A DNA stretch of 64,000 bases from Microcella alkalica (GTDB lineage: Bacteria > Actinomycetota > Actinomycetes > Actinomycetales > Microbacteriaceae). Below the pieces are notes generated by a model. That model had not been told where the DNA came from, did not search any database, and worked only from the letters and a program-made list of their open reading frames with translations. Made by a program: the position numbers and the translations under genes. Location: NCBI RefSeq assembly GCF_014137945.1, contig NZ_JACGWX010000002.1, positions 62,001 to 126,000 on the forward strand, read 5' to 3'. Of this stretch, positions 43,157 through 51,688 are shown piece after piece; position 1 is the stretch's first letter; every line of letters starts with the position of its first letter.

Positions 43157-44815
43157 TCAGCTGAGGCGCTTGTCGTCGGTGGAGTGAACGCGCAGCCAGC
43201 GGTGGTCGAACGCCTCGAGCGCGAGAGAGACGCGCCCCTTCTCGTCGGCGACGACCCCGCCGTCGCGCAGCAGCTCGACGAGCTCGGCATTCGACCCCAT
43301 GCCGTTCGGCAGCGCGAAGTCGATCACCTGCGGGTCGGAGGAGAAGTTGTGCACCGCGATCATGCTCCCCTCCGTGCCCTGGATCGCATGCACGAGCACG
43401 CAGTCCACGCCCGCGTCGATGATCGTGAGCTCGCCCCACCCGATCTCGACGGAAGCGCGGTAGCGGCGGATGAGCTTCTCGAAGAACGCGAGCAGCGAGT
43501 CGGGGTCTGTGCGCTGGTCGGCGGCGTTCACGTGCGCGGGGCCGAAGCCGTCGGGCGTCACAGGGGCCACGAGCCGGCGCGAGCGAGCCCGTGAGAATCC
43601 GCCGTTCGCGGCCGAGTTCCACTGCATGGGCGTCCGCACGGCGAGCCGACCGGGCTGCTCCAGGTTCTCGCCCATGCCGATCTCCTCGCCGTAGAAGATG
43701 ACGGGCGTGCCCGGCAACGAGAACAGCAGGCTGTAGACCATGCGCACGTGGCGCGGGTCTCCGGCGAGCATCGTCGGCAGTCGGCGGCGGATGCCCCGAT
43801 CGAACACGCGCATCCCCTCGTCAGGGGCAAACGCCTCGAAGACCTCCATGCGCTCCGCCTCAGTGAGCTTGTCGAGGGTGAGCTCGTCGTGGTTGCGCAC
43901 GAAGTTCGCCCACTGCGACTCCTGGGCCAGGACGGGGCGCTCGCGCAGCGAATCGGCGAGGGGCCGAGCATCCTGTCGGGCGAGCGAGAGGTAGAGATTC
44001 TGCATGCCGACGAAATCGAACTGCATGGTCAGCTCGTCGGATGCCTCGCCGCCGAAGTACTCGTACTGCTCCTCGAAGGGCAGGTTGACCTCACCGAGCA
44101 GCACTGAGTCGCCCGCACGACGGGTGAGGTACTTGCGCAGCGACCGCAGCAGCTCGTGCGGGTCCACGCCCGGGTCGCCGTCCTGCTGGAGGAACGGTAC
44201 GGCGTCGACGCGGAAGCCGCTGAAGCCGAGCTCCATCCAGTACCCGATGACCTTCGCGATCTCGTCGCGCACCTTCGGATTCGCGAGGTTGATGTCGGGC
44301 TGGTGGTGGTAGAAGTTGTGCAGGTAGTACTGGCCGGTCTTCTCGTCGAGCTGCCAGACGCCGTCCTCCTTGTCGGGGAAGACGTTGGTCGGCGCCCCCT
44401 TCGGGATCTCGTCGCGCCAGACGTAGAAGTCGCGAAACGGGTTGTCCCTGCTCGAGCGCGACGCCTTGAACCACGGGTGCTGGTCGGAGGTGTGGTTGAC
44501 CACGAGGTCGGCGATGACCCGCATCCCGCGATCCTTCGCCGTGCGCAGCACCTCGACGAGGTCGCCATGGTGGCCGAGCCGCGAATCGACCCCGTAGAAG
44601 TCGATGATGTCGTAGCCGTCGTCGCGCCCCGGGGTCGGGTAGAAGGGCATGAGCCACAGGCACGTCACGCCGAGCTCTGCGAGGTAGTCGATGCGGTGGG
44701 CGAGACCCTCGAAGTCGCCGACGCCGTCGTCGTTGAAGTCCATGAAGGTCTCGATGTCGAGGCAGTAGACGACGGCGGTCTTCCACCACAGGTCGCCCGT
44801 GTCGGTGAGTCTCAT
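43157..44815 (-). CDS. treS: GH13 trehalose synthase / alpha-glucosidase-type enzyme
   Basis: A glycoside hydrolase of 552 residues resembling trehalose synthase: FNDDGVGDFEGLAHRIDYLAELGVTCLWLMPFYPTP, DLVVNHTSDQHPWF, the nucleophile aspartate in GFRVDAVPFLQ, the acid/base in LLGEVNLPFEEQ, and NHDELTLDKL. TreS interconverts maltose and trehalose; related GH13 hydrolases share these motifs, so the symbol is tentative. ATG 44815 overlaps the stop of the upstream LLM gene by 4 bases. The 3' end faces smc, with the IS element between. Confidence 0.8.
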   Translation of the reverse strand: MRLTDTGDLWWKTAVVYCLDIETFMDFNDDGVGDFEGLAHRIDYLAELGVTCLWLMPFYPTPGRDDGYDIIDFYGVDSRLGHHGDLVEVLRTAKDRGMRVIADLVVNHTSDQHPWFKASRSSRDNPFRDFYVWRDEIPKGAPTNVFPDKEDGVWQLDEKTGQYYLHNFYHHQPDINLANPKVRDEIAKVIGYWMELGFSGFRVDAVPFLQQDGDPGVDPHELLRSLRKYLTRRAGDSVLLGEVNLPFEEQYEYFGGEASDELTMQFDFVGMQNLYLSLARQDARPLADSLRERPVLAQESQWANFVRNHDELTLDKLTEAERMEVFEAFAPDEGMRVFDRGIRRRLPTMLAGDPRHVRMVYSLLFSLPGTPVIFYGEEIGMGENLEQPGRLAVRTPMQWNSAANGGFSRARSRRLVAPVTPDGFGPAHVNAADQRTDPDSLLAFFEKLIRRYRASVEIGWGELTIIDAGVDCVLVHAIQGTEGSMIAVHNFSSDPQVIDFALPNGMGSNAELVELLRDGGVVADEKGRVSLALEAFDHRWLRVHSTDDKRLS

Positions 44816-45816
44816 GCTCGCGCTCCCATCGGTACTGCTCCTGCCGGCTCTGCTCGCTCCGTGAATGCGGCGAGGATTCTCGGCGCGACCTGCTCGAGGA
44901 AGGGCCGTTGCTCGACCGGGACGTGATGGATGTACGCGCCGTCGTAGCCCGTGTCGAGCATCCGCCCGACGGACTCGACCACGTGGTCGGCGCTGTCGGT
45001 GACGACGACGGAGGCGCGCACGTCGTCCGGTCGCACGTGCGCCGCGGCCTGTGCGAACGCGCGGGGCGAGTCGAGATCCCAGCACAGGGGAGGGGCGAAG
45101 ACGTTGGTGCGCCACTCGTGGAAGGCCGAGTCGAGAGCCTCCTGCTCGGTGTGCGCCCAGGAGACGTGAATCTGCACGAGCACGTCGCCGCGCCCCCCGG
45201 CGTCGCGGTAGGCGTCGCTCACGCGGCGCAGCTTCTCGTCGCTCTGGTTGACGGTGATGAGACCGTCGGCCCACTCGGCGGCCCATGCCGCGGTCTCGGG
45301 CGTGACGGCGGTCGCGAGGACGGGCGGAGGGGCGTCCGGCCGGGTCCAGAGACGCGCGTGGTCGACGCGCACGAGGCCGTCGTGGGTGACCTCCTCACCG
45401 GCGAGCATGGCGCGGATGACGTCGACGCACTCGCGCAGCCGCGCGTTGCGGACCTCCTTCGGCGGCCACGGGTCGCCCGTGATGCGCTCGTTGAGGTTCT
45501 CGCCGCTGCCGAGGGCGACCCAGTAGCGGCCGGGGTTCATGGCCTCCAGGGTCGCGATGGCCTGCGCGCTGATGGCGGGGTGGATGCGCTGGCCGGGGGC
45601 GTGCACCTGGCCGATGAGCATGCTCTTCGCGCGCTCGAGCGCGGCGCCCATCCAGGCGAAGGAGAAGGCGGATTCGCCCTGCTCCTCGCTCCATGGCGCG
45701 AAATGGTCGCTGCCCATCGCGTCCGTGAAGCCGATCTCCTCCGCGAGGGCGACGGCCTCGAGCAGGGCGCGGGGTTCGATCTGCTCGTGCGAAGCGTGGA
45801 ATCCGATGCGGGTCAT
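44812..45816 (-). CDS. LLM-class flavin/F420 oxidoreductase coupled to the TreS-like gene
   Basis: A luciferase-family protein of 334 residues beginning MTRIGFHASHEQIEPRALL, with GFTDAMGSDHFAPWSEEQG, YWVALGSGENLNERITGDPWP and DGLITVNQSDEKL. It resembles the glucose-6-phosphate-dehydrogenase-like branch of F420 enzymes (the TIGR03557/TIGR03885 type, from memory). ATG 45816 has ggagg 4-5 bases upstream; the longer frame adds an unsupported N-terminus. The 4-base overlap with the TreS-like gene suggests joint work on a sugar or trehalose-linked redox step; cofactor choice is undecided. Confidence 0.85.
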   Translation of the reverse strand: MTRIGFHASHEQIEPRALLEAVALAEEIGFTDAMGSDHFAPWSEEQGESAFSFAWMGAALERAKSMLIGQVHAPGQRIHPAISAQAIATLEAMNPGRYWVALGSGENLNERITGDPWPPKEVRNARLRECVDVIRAMLAGEEVTHDGLVRVDHARLWTRPDAPPPVLATAVTPETAAWAAEWADGLITVNQSDEKLRRVSDAYRDAGGRGDVLVQIHVSWAHTEQEALDSAFHEWRTNVFAPPLCWDLDSPRAFAQAAAHVRPDDVRASVVVTDSADHVVESVGRMLDTGYDGAYIHHVPVEQRPFLEQVAPRILAAFTERAEPAGAVPMGARA

Positions 45817-45885
45817 GCGTCCTCCTTCGAACCCCCCGACCCTACGGAGATCCGACACCCGGTGGAGAGGACTCTCTCCGCGCGC

Positions 45886-46584
45886 TCAGCTTCGCGCCGC
45901 GCGGCTGGCTCGGTAGCGCACGCTCGGACGGCCCGCCGTTGCGTAGTCGAGCGAGCGCTCGACGCGGCCGATCGAGGCGAGGTGCTCGAGGTAGCGCCGT
46001 GCGGCGACACGGGAGATCCCGACGCTCTCGCCGATCTCCGTCGCCGACCGCTGGCCGTCGGGCGGCACAGCGCGGTCGACGGCGGCGAGGGTCTCGGCGC
46101 TCAGGCCCTTCGGCAGGGGCGTCGGGCGTCGCGACGCGCCTGCGAGGAGGGCGTCAATCGACGACTGGTCGAGGTGAGCGCTCGCCGGGCTCCGCTCGAG
46201 GACGGAGCGCTCCAGCAGGATCTCGTCGAGCCGATCGTGCAGCTGCGCGGGGCCGAACGGCTTCACGAGGTAGTGCCGCACTCCCGCGGCGCGCGCCTGT
46301 CGCACGCTCTCCACGTCGCGCGCGGCCGTCACGGCGATCACCTCGGGCTGCTGTCCGCCGCCCGCGCGCAGCTCGCGGAGCAGCTCCAGCCCGCTCAGCC
46401 CGGGCAGGTAGAAGTCGAGCAGGACGAGGTCCGGGCGGATGCGCCGGATCTCCTCGAGAGCGAGTGGTCCGGTGTGGGCGACCGCGGCGACGTGGAAGCG
46501 ACCGTGCGCGACGACGAACCGCTCGTGCAGAGCCGCGACCGCGACGTCGTCGTCGACGACCACGACGTTCGGCTGCGCGGTCAT
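45886..46584 (-). CDS. CitB/DcuR-type response regulator
   Basis: A protein of 232 residues: an N-terminal receiver with the acidic pocket VVDDDV, phospho-acceptor D57 in LLDFYLPG and the conserved lysine in YLVKPFG, then a C-terminal winged-helix region (TEIGESVGISRVAARRYLEHLASIGRVER). This layout is that of CitB/DpiA/DctR regulators of di- and tricarboxylate uptake. It overlaps the sensor kinase gene by 4 bases. The target is probably tctCBA, which is divergently transcribed on the other side of the kinase gene. Confidence 0.9.
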   Translation of the reverse strand: MTAQPNVVVVDDDVAVAALHERFVVAHGRFHVAAVAHTGPLALEEIRRIRPDLVLLDFYLPGLSGLELLRELRAGGGQQPEVIAVTAARDVESVRQARAAGVRHYLVKPFGPAQLHDRLDEILLERSVLERSPASAHLDQSSIDALLAGASRRPTPLPKGLSAETLAAVDRAVPPDGQRSATEIGESVGISRVAARRYLEHLASIGRVERSLDYATAGRPSVRYRASRAARS

Positions 46585-48197
46585 CGGGTGGCTTCCTCGT
46601 GCGCGGGACGCACGGCGGGCAGATCGACGACGAAGCGCGCTCCGCCCAGTGCGGGGGAGTCGTCGACGGCGACCGAGCCGCGATGCCTCTCCGCGATGCG
46701 GCGGACGAGGGCGAGGCCGATGCCGCGCTGGGAGGAGTGGCCGGCGGAGTCCGACGCGTCCTTCGTGCTCACGCCGACATCGAACACGCGACGGCGCAGA
46801 TCGAGCGGCACGCCGGGCCCGTCGTCCTCCACGGTGATCGTCACGCGATCGTGCGTCCAGGCGATGAGAAGGACGATGCGCGTGCCGACTCCGCCAACCT
46901 CCATGGCGTTGTCGACGAGGTTGCCCACGATCGTCACGAGGTCGCCCTCGCCGATGAGGCCCGTGCGCCGCCCGTCGGCGCCCTCCGGGCGAGGGGCGAC
47001 GTCGACCTCGAGGGACATCCCGCGCTCGCGCGCCTGGATGCGCTTGACCATCAGCAGGGCGGCCAGCTCCGGCTCGTCCTGGAGGGCGTCGGCGGCGTCG
47101 GAGCCGAGCGAGCCTCCCCGGCCCTCGCGCCGGACGACGGCGAGCGCGTCCTGCGGCAGGCCCAGCTCGAGGAGGCCTCCGACGACGTGCATGGTGTTCT
47201 GGAACTCGTGCGCCTGGGCTCGGAGCCCGTCGGTGAGCGACTGCGCGCCCTCCATCTGGCGCACCGCGTCGTGGAGCTCGGTGTGGTCGCGCACGAGGAG
47301 GGTCGCATCCACCGCGCGCCCGTCGTCGCGCTGTCGCCCGGTGCTGCGGGCGACGAGGATGCGCTCGCCGACGAGCACGAGCCGCCCGTCGCGCTCGCCG
47401 TCGTCGAGAACGGCGCGGAGTCCCGGCTCGAGCACCTCGGCGGCGGGTCGGCCGACGAGCTCGCGATCACCCGTGCCGAGCAGCTCGCGCGCGGCATCGT
47501 TCGCGACCGTGATGACGCCCGCTCCGTCGACCGCCACGACCCCTTCGCTCAGGCCGTGGAGCATGATCTCGTTGGCGTCCACGAGCGAGGCGATCTCCTT
47601 CGGCTCGAGCCGATAGATGCGGCGGCGGATGATCGCGGTGACCACCGCGGCGCCGACCACGCCGAGCAGTGCGGCCCCGCCGAGCGCGGCGAGCAGCGGG
47701 GTGAGGCTTCCCGCGTACTCCTCGCGGAGCGCGCTCTCGAGGATCCCGACCGAGACGGCGCCGATGATCTCGCGGTCGTCGGCGAAGACCGGTACCTTCA
47801 CGCGCCACGACTCGCCGAGGGTGCCGGTCTCGGTGCCGACGAAGATCTCGCCGGAGAGCGGCACCGAGGGGTCGGTCGAGACGGGCTCGCCGATGCGCGC
47901 GGGGTTCGGGTGCGAGAAGCGGATGCCCTCAGCGTCGGTCACGACAACGTACGTGACGTTCGAGGCCTCCCGGATCACCTCCGCGACGGGTTGGATCACC
48001 GCGCTCGGATCCGCAGAGCCGTACGCGTCGAGGATGATCGGCAGTCGGGCGACGGACTGCGCGACGGCGGTCATCCTGTCGAGATAGGCGTCGCGCAGCA
48101 GCCGCTCCTGGAGGGCGCCCACGAGCACGCCGGTGCCGGCGACGGTCGCGACGACGATGAGCGCCTGCAGCAGCAGGAGCTGGACGCGCAGCGACAT
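46581..48197 (-). CDS. CitA/DcuS-type sensor histidine kinase
   Basis: A protein of 538 residues: a first membrane helix near residues 7-27 (LLLLQALIVVATVAGTGVLV), a periplasmic sensor domain to about 165 (including VTDAEGIRFSHPNPARIGEP), a second helix, a cytoplasmic PAS domain, the phospho-acceptor histidine in QAHEFQNTMHVVGGLLELG, and the ATPase boxes NLVDNAMEV and VEDDGPGVP. ATG 48197 is placed just before the first helix; the longer frame adds a Trp-rich stretch unlikely to be translated. It senses an external carboxylate, probably the solute of TctCBA. Confidence 0.9.
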   Translation of the reverse strand: MSLRVQLLLLQALIVVATVAGTGVLVGALQERLLRDAYLDRMTAVAQSVARLPIILDAYGSADPSAVIQPVAEVIREASNVTYVVVTDAEGIRFSHPNPARIGEPVSTDPSVPLSGEIFVGTETGTLGESWRVKVPVFADDREIIGAVSVGILESALREEYAGSLTPLLAALGGAALLGVVGAAVVTAIIRRRIYRLEPKEIASLVDANEIMLHGLSEGVVAVDGAGVITVANDAARELLGTGDRELVGRPAAEVLEPGLRAVLDDGERDGRLVLVGERILVARSTGRQRDDGRAVDATLLVRDHTELHDAVRQMEGAQSLTDGLRAQAHEFQNTMHVVGGLLELGLPQDALAVVRREGRGGSLGSDAADALQDEPELAALLMVKRIQARERGMSLEVDVAPRPEGADGRRTGLIGEGDLVTIVGNLVDNAMEVGGVGTRIVLLIAWTHDRVTITVEDDGPGVPLDLRRRVFDVGVSTKDASDSAGHSSQRGIGLALVRRIAERHRGSVAVDDSPALGGARFVVDLPAVRPAHEEATR

Positions 48198-48228
48198 CGA
48201 TCGGCCCACGACCCCAGTCTGCACCGCC

Positions 48229-48259
48229 GACCAGAAGTTCCAGAGCGACCAATAGTTAC
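48229..48259 (+). promoter_or_regulatory. direct repeat in the kinase/tctC divergent region
   Basis: Two copies of GACCANNAGTTNC (48229-48241 and 48247-48259), 18 bp apart, lie between the sensor kinase and tctC, about 110 bp before the tctC start. Spacing close to two helical turns suits binding of a response regulator dimer. Binding is inference. Confidence 0.35.
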
Positions 48260-48368
48260 ACAAGCCCTCGGCGCATCGCGGGGCGCTCGTTCCCGCCCTA
48301 CGGTCATCGATCACGCAGCATGTTCACCGCCCGCGACGACGCGGGCTCTCAATGAGGAGACAAACCCC

Positions 48369-49382
48369 ATGCGAACGTTCACCACCGTCCTCGTCGCCGC
48401 AGCGACGGCCGTCGCGCTCGGGGCGTGCACCACGCCCACCGCGGCCCCCGGGCCCGACGCCCCCGCAGGAGAGGCAGTCGCTCCGGACTCCGTCCAGATC
48501 ATCGTTCCCGCCGACCCGGGTGGCGGCTGGGACCAGACCGGCCGTGCCGTGAGTGAGGTGCTCACCTCCGACGGAATCGTCGACTCTGCCCCCGTCACGA
48601 ACATCGGTGGCGCCGGCGGCACGGTCGGTCTCGCCGCGCTGGCCAACGAGAGCGATCCGTACACATTGATGGTCACGGGCCTCGTGATGGTGGGTGCCGT
48701 CGAGACGAACGCTTCGGAGCGCCGACTGGAGGACACGACGCCCATTGCGCGACTTACGGAGGAGGCGCTCGTCGTCGTCGTTCCCGCCGAGTCGCCGTAC
48801 GAGACTCTGGAGGACCTCGTCGACGACATCGTCGAGAACGGTCAGAGCGTCACGGTCACGGGCGGATCGGCGGGCGGCGCCGACCACATCCTCGCCGGCC
48901 TCCTGCTGGAGTCCGCGGGCCTCGACCCGGCCGAGATCCCCGCGCAGCTGAACTACATCCCGAACTCCGGGGGCGGCGAGGCGGTCACGCTGATTCTCGG
49001 CAACAATGTGAGCGCAGGGATCTCCGGCATCGGCGAGTTCGTCGAGCACGTCGACGCGGGGACGATGCGAGCGCTCGCAGTGTCGTCGGCCGAGCCGGTC
49101 GAGGCCCTCCCCGACGCACCCACGATCACCGACGCCGGCTACGACGTCGTCTTGACCAACTGGCGCGGGCTCCTCGCTCCCGGCGGCATCAGCGACGAGG
49201 AGCGCGCCGCCCTCGTATCGCTCGCCGAGGAGCTCCACGCCTCGGACGCCTGGACGGAGACGCGGGAGACTCGAGGGTGGGCAGACGCCTTCCTCGTCGG
49301 CGATGATTTCGCCGACTTCGTCGACGCCAACATCGCCGAGATCGGGCAGACGCTGCGCACGATCGGCCTGCTGGCCAGCTGA
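48369..49382 (+). CDS. tctC: tripartite tricarboxylate transporter substrate-binding lipoprotein (Bug/TctC family)
   Basis: A protein of 337 residues with a lipoprotein signal (VALGAC, lipid-modified C20) and the Bug fold: IIVPADPGGGWDQTGRAV, NIGGAGGTVGL, TGGSAGGADHILA, NYIPNSGGGEAVTLILGNNVSAG. It captures a carboxylated solute outside the membrane for the TctBA permease. It is the first gene of the tctCBA operon; the stop overlaps tctB by one base. The C-terminal quarter ends NIAEIGQTLRTIGL. The actual solute is unknown. Confidence 0.9.
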   Translation: MRTFTTVLVAAATAVALGACTTPTAAPGPDAPAGEAVAPDSVQIIVPADPGGGWDQTGRAVSEVLTSDGIVDSAPVTNIGGAGGTVGLAALANESDPYTLMVTGLVMVGAVETNASERRLEDTTPIARLTEEALVVVVPAESPYETLEDLVDDIVENGQSVTVTGGSAGGADHILAGLLLESAGLDPAEIPAQLNYIPNSGGGEAVTLILGNNVSAGISGIGEFVEHVDAGTMRALAVSSAEPVEALPDAPTITDAGYDVVLTNWRGLLAPGGISDEERAALVSLAEELHASDAWTETRETRGWADAFLVGDDFADFVDANIAEIGQTLRTIGLLAS

Positions 49383-49969
49383 TGAGCGATTCGTCGATGC
49401 GCGGAGGGGTCGGGCCCGAGCGGCCCGGCCCCTCCGGGGCGGGCACGGACACTGCCGATCCCGTCGACGCCTCGCGCGGGCGGGGGCGCCTCGGCGAGTT
49501 CGTCTTCGCCGGGCTGTCCCTCGCGCTCGGTCTCTTCGCCGTGGTCGGCGCCTCGAGCATCCGGGTGCCGGATTCCGCTAATGCGGTCGGCCCCACGGCC
49601 TTCCCGTACCTCGTCGGAGGCATCCTGATCGTCTCGTCCCTCGGCGTGCTCGTCGAGGTGCTCCGTGGGCGCCTTGGCGCGCAGGAGGAGGGCGAGGACA
49701 TCGACGCGACCGTGGGAACGGACTGGCTGACCCTCGCGAAGATCGTCATCGCGATCATCGCCCACATCGCCCTCATCCCGATCATCGGCTGGGCGTTCGC
49801 CGCGGCCGTGCTCTTCGCGATCGCCGCGTGGGCTCTCGGCGCGGCCCGCTGGTGGGTCGCCGCGCTCGTCGGCCTCGCTCTCGGCCTCGCGATCCAGCTC
49901 GGGTTCGGCCTGGGGCTCGGTCTCTCCCTTCCGGCCGGACCTCTTCTCGGCCCGATCCTCGGAATCTAG
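49382..49969 (+). CDS. tctB: tripartite tricarboxylate transporter small membrane subunit
   Basis: A protein of 195 residues with four hydrophobic segments: about residues 37-57 (FVFAGLSLALGLFAVVGASS), 73-93, 117-137 and 140-190 as a near-continuous pair. This is the usual TctB topology, with a polar N-terminus. The motif DSANAVGPTAFPYLVGG after the first helix is typical. It starts at ATG 49382 overlapping tctC and ends 12 bp before tctA. Confidence 0.87.
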   Translation: MSDSSMRGGVGPERPGPSGAGTDTADPVDASRGRGRLGEFVFAGLSLALGLFAVVGASSIRVPDSANAVGPTAFPYLVGGILIVSSLGVLVEVLRGRLGAQEEGEDIDATVGTDWLTLAKIVIAIIAHIALIPIIGWAFAAAVLFAIAAWALGAARWWVAALVGLALGLAIQLGFGLGLGLSLPAGPLLGPILGI

Positions 49970-49981
49970 AAGGGCACCGTC

Positions 49982-51658
49982 ATGGACAATCTGCTCCTCC
50001 TGCTCGAAGGCTTCCAGACCGCGCTGAACCCCGAGTTCCTGCTCTACGCGTTCCTCGGCGTGCTCATCGGCACCGCCGTCGGCGTGCTGCCCGGCATCGG
50101 ACCGGCGATGACGGTCGCGCTGCTGCTGCCGCTCACGTACACGCTCGAGCCGACGGCGGCTCTCATCACCTTCGCCGGCATCTACTACGGCGGCATGTAC
50201 GGCGGCTCCACCACGAGCATCCTGCTCAACACGCCGGGCGAATCCGCCTCGATCGTCACGGCGCTCGAGGGCAACAAGATGGCCAAGATGGGCCGCGGCG
50301 CAGCGGCGCTCGCGACCGCGGCGATCGGGTCCTTCGTCGCCGGCACGATCGCCACGGTCGGTCTCACCCTGCTTGCGCCGATCCTCGCCGCCTGGGCGGT
50401 GAATCTGGCGCCCGCCGACTACGTCGCGCTCATCGTCGTCGCGTTCGTGACGGTGGGGGCGCTGCTCGGGTCGTCGGTCTGGCGCGGTCTCGTGTCGCTC
50501 GGCATCGGGCTCTTCATCGGACTCATCGGCACCGAGGTGCTCACGGGTCAGGCCCGCTACACATTCGGGCTCCTGCCGCTCGCCGACGGCATCGACGTCG
50601 TTCTCGTCGCCGTGGGCGTCTTCGCGGTCGGCGAGACGCTCTACGTCGCCTCGCGGATGCGCCGCGGGCCGGTCGCGCTCATCCCGGTGGCGCGCGGCTG
50701 GCGGAACTGGATGACGCGCGCCGACTGGAGCCGCTCGTGGCGCCCCTGGCTCCGCGGCACGGCGATCGGCTTCCCGATCGGGACCATTCCCGCCGGGGGT
50801 GCCGACGTCGCGACCTTCCTGTCGTACGCGACCGAGAAGAAGCTCAGCAGGCACAAGCACGAGTTCGGACGCGGCGCCATCGAGGGCGTCGCCGGCCCGG
50901 AGTCGGCGAACAACGCCGCAGCCGCCGGCGTGCTCGTGCCGCTGCTGACCCTCGGCCTTCCGACGACCGCGACCGCCGCGATCATCCTCTCGGCGTTCCA
51001 GTCGTACGGCATCCAGCCGGGCCCGCAGCTGTTCCAAAACCAGCCGGCGCTGGTCTGGGCGCTCATCGCGAGCCTCTACATCGGCAACGTTCTCCTCCTC
51101 GTGCTCAATCTGCCGCTCGTCGGCATCTGGGTGAAGCTCCTGCAGATCCCCCGCCCGTACCTCTACGCCGGAATCCTCACGTTCGCGGTGCTCGGCGCGT
51201 TCGCGGTGAACTTCGCCCTGACCGACATCGTGATCCTGCTGCTCATCGGCGTGCTCGGCTTCTTCCTGCGGCGCTACGGGTACCCGATCGCGCCGCTCGT
51301 CGTCGGGCTCATACTGGGGCCGATGGGGGAGGCTCAGCTGCGGCGATCGCTGCAGCTTAACCAGGGCGATCTGACCTCGCTCTTCACGCGGCCGTTCGCC
51401 GCCACCTGCTACATCGCCCTCATCCTGCTCATCGTCGTCGGCCTGTGGCTGCGGCGCAGGCAGAGCCGAATGGAGCGGGCACTGGGGTCGGCGCTCGCGG
51501 CGGAGACCTCGGTCTCGGCGGCCGTCAACCGGATGTGGGGGCCGGGCGACCGCCCGACCGACATCACGACCTCGCAGCTCGTGATCCCTCCCGAGCCGGA
51601 CGAGCCGGTGCGACGCGGCCGGTGGCGCGCGCGGCGCTCGGACGACGAGGAGGGCTGA
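49982..51658 (+). CDS. tctA: tripartite tricarboxylate transporter large permease
   Basis: A protein of 558 residues with about 11-12 hydrophobic segments and TctA signatures: [21 protein letters not shown] near residue 30, [22 protein letters not shown] near residue 65, [16 protein letters not shown], and [25 protein letters not shown]. The N-terminal repeated half holds the ion/solute path. A polar, Arg-rich tail of about 55 residues follows the last helix. It completes the tctCBA operon; its 3' end converges on pncB. Confidence 0.93.
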   Translation: MDNLLLLLEGFQTALNPEFLLYAFLGVLIGTAVGVLPGIGPAMTVALLLPLTYTLEPTAALITFAGIYYGGMYGGSTTSILLNTPGESASIVTALEGNKMAKMGRGAAALATAAIGSFVAGTIATVGLTLLAPILAAWAVNLAPADYVALIVVAFVTVGALLGSSVWRGLVSLGIGLFIGLIGTEVLTGQARYTFGLLPLADGIDVVLVAVGVFAVGETLYVASRMRRGPVALIPVARGWRNWMTRADWSRSWRPWLRGTAIGFPIGTIPAGGADVATFLSYATEKKLSRHKHEFGRGAIEGVAGPESANNAAAAGVLVPLLTLGLPTTATAAIILSAFQSYGIQPGPQLFQNQPALVWALIASLYIGNVLLLVLNLPLVGIWVKLLQIPRPYLYAGILTFAVLGAFAVNFALTDIVILLLIGVLGFFLRRYGYPIAPLVVGLILGPMGEAQLRRSLQLNQGDLTSLFTRPFAATCYIALILLIVVGLWLRRRQSRMERALGSALAAETSVSAAVNRMWGPGDRPTDITTSQLVIPPEPDEPVRRGRWRARRSDDEEG

Positions 51659-51688
51659 CCCGCCCGGCGGGCCCGTGGTCGACCGGCG

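Noticed and set aside
42098-43157. Genome rearrangement at the IS explaining the absence of ftsY after smc
   Set aside because: Both copies of the 6-bp target duplication flank the element, which indicates simple insertion into an existing smc/treS-like junction rather than IS-mediated recombination.
45939-48368. Long plus-strand frame leading into tctC
   Set aside because: Only the part from 48369 is real (lipoprotein signal plus Bug fold). The upstream part is the antisense of the response regulator and kinase genes and is Arg-rich without motifs.
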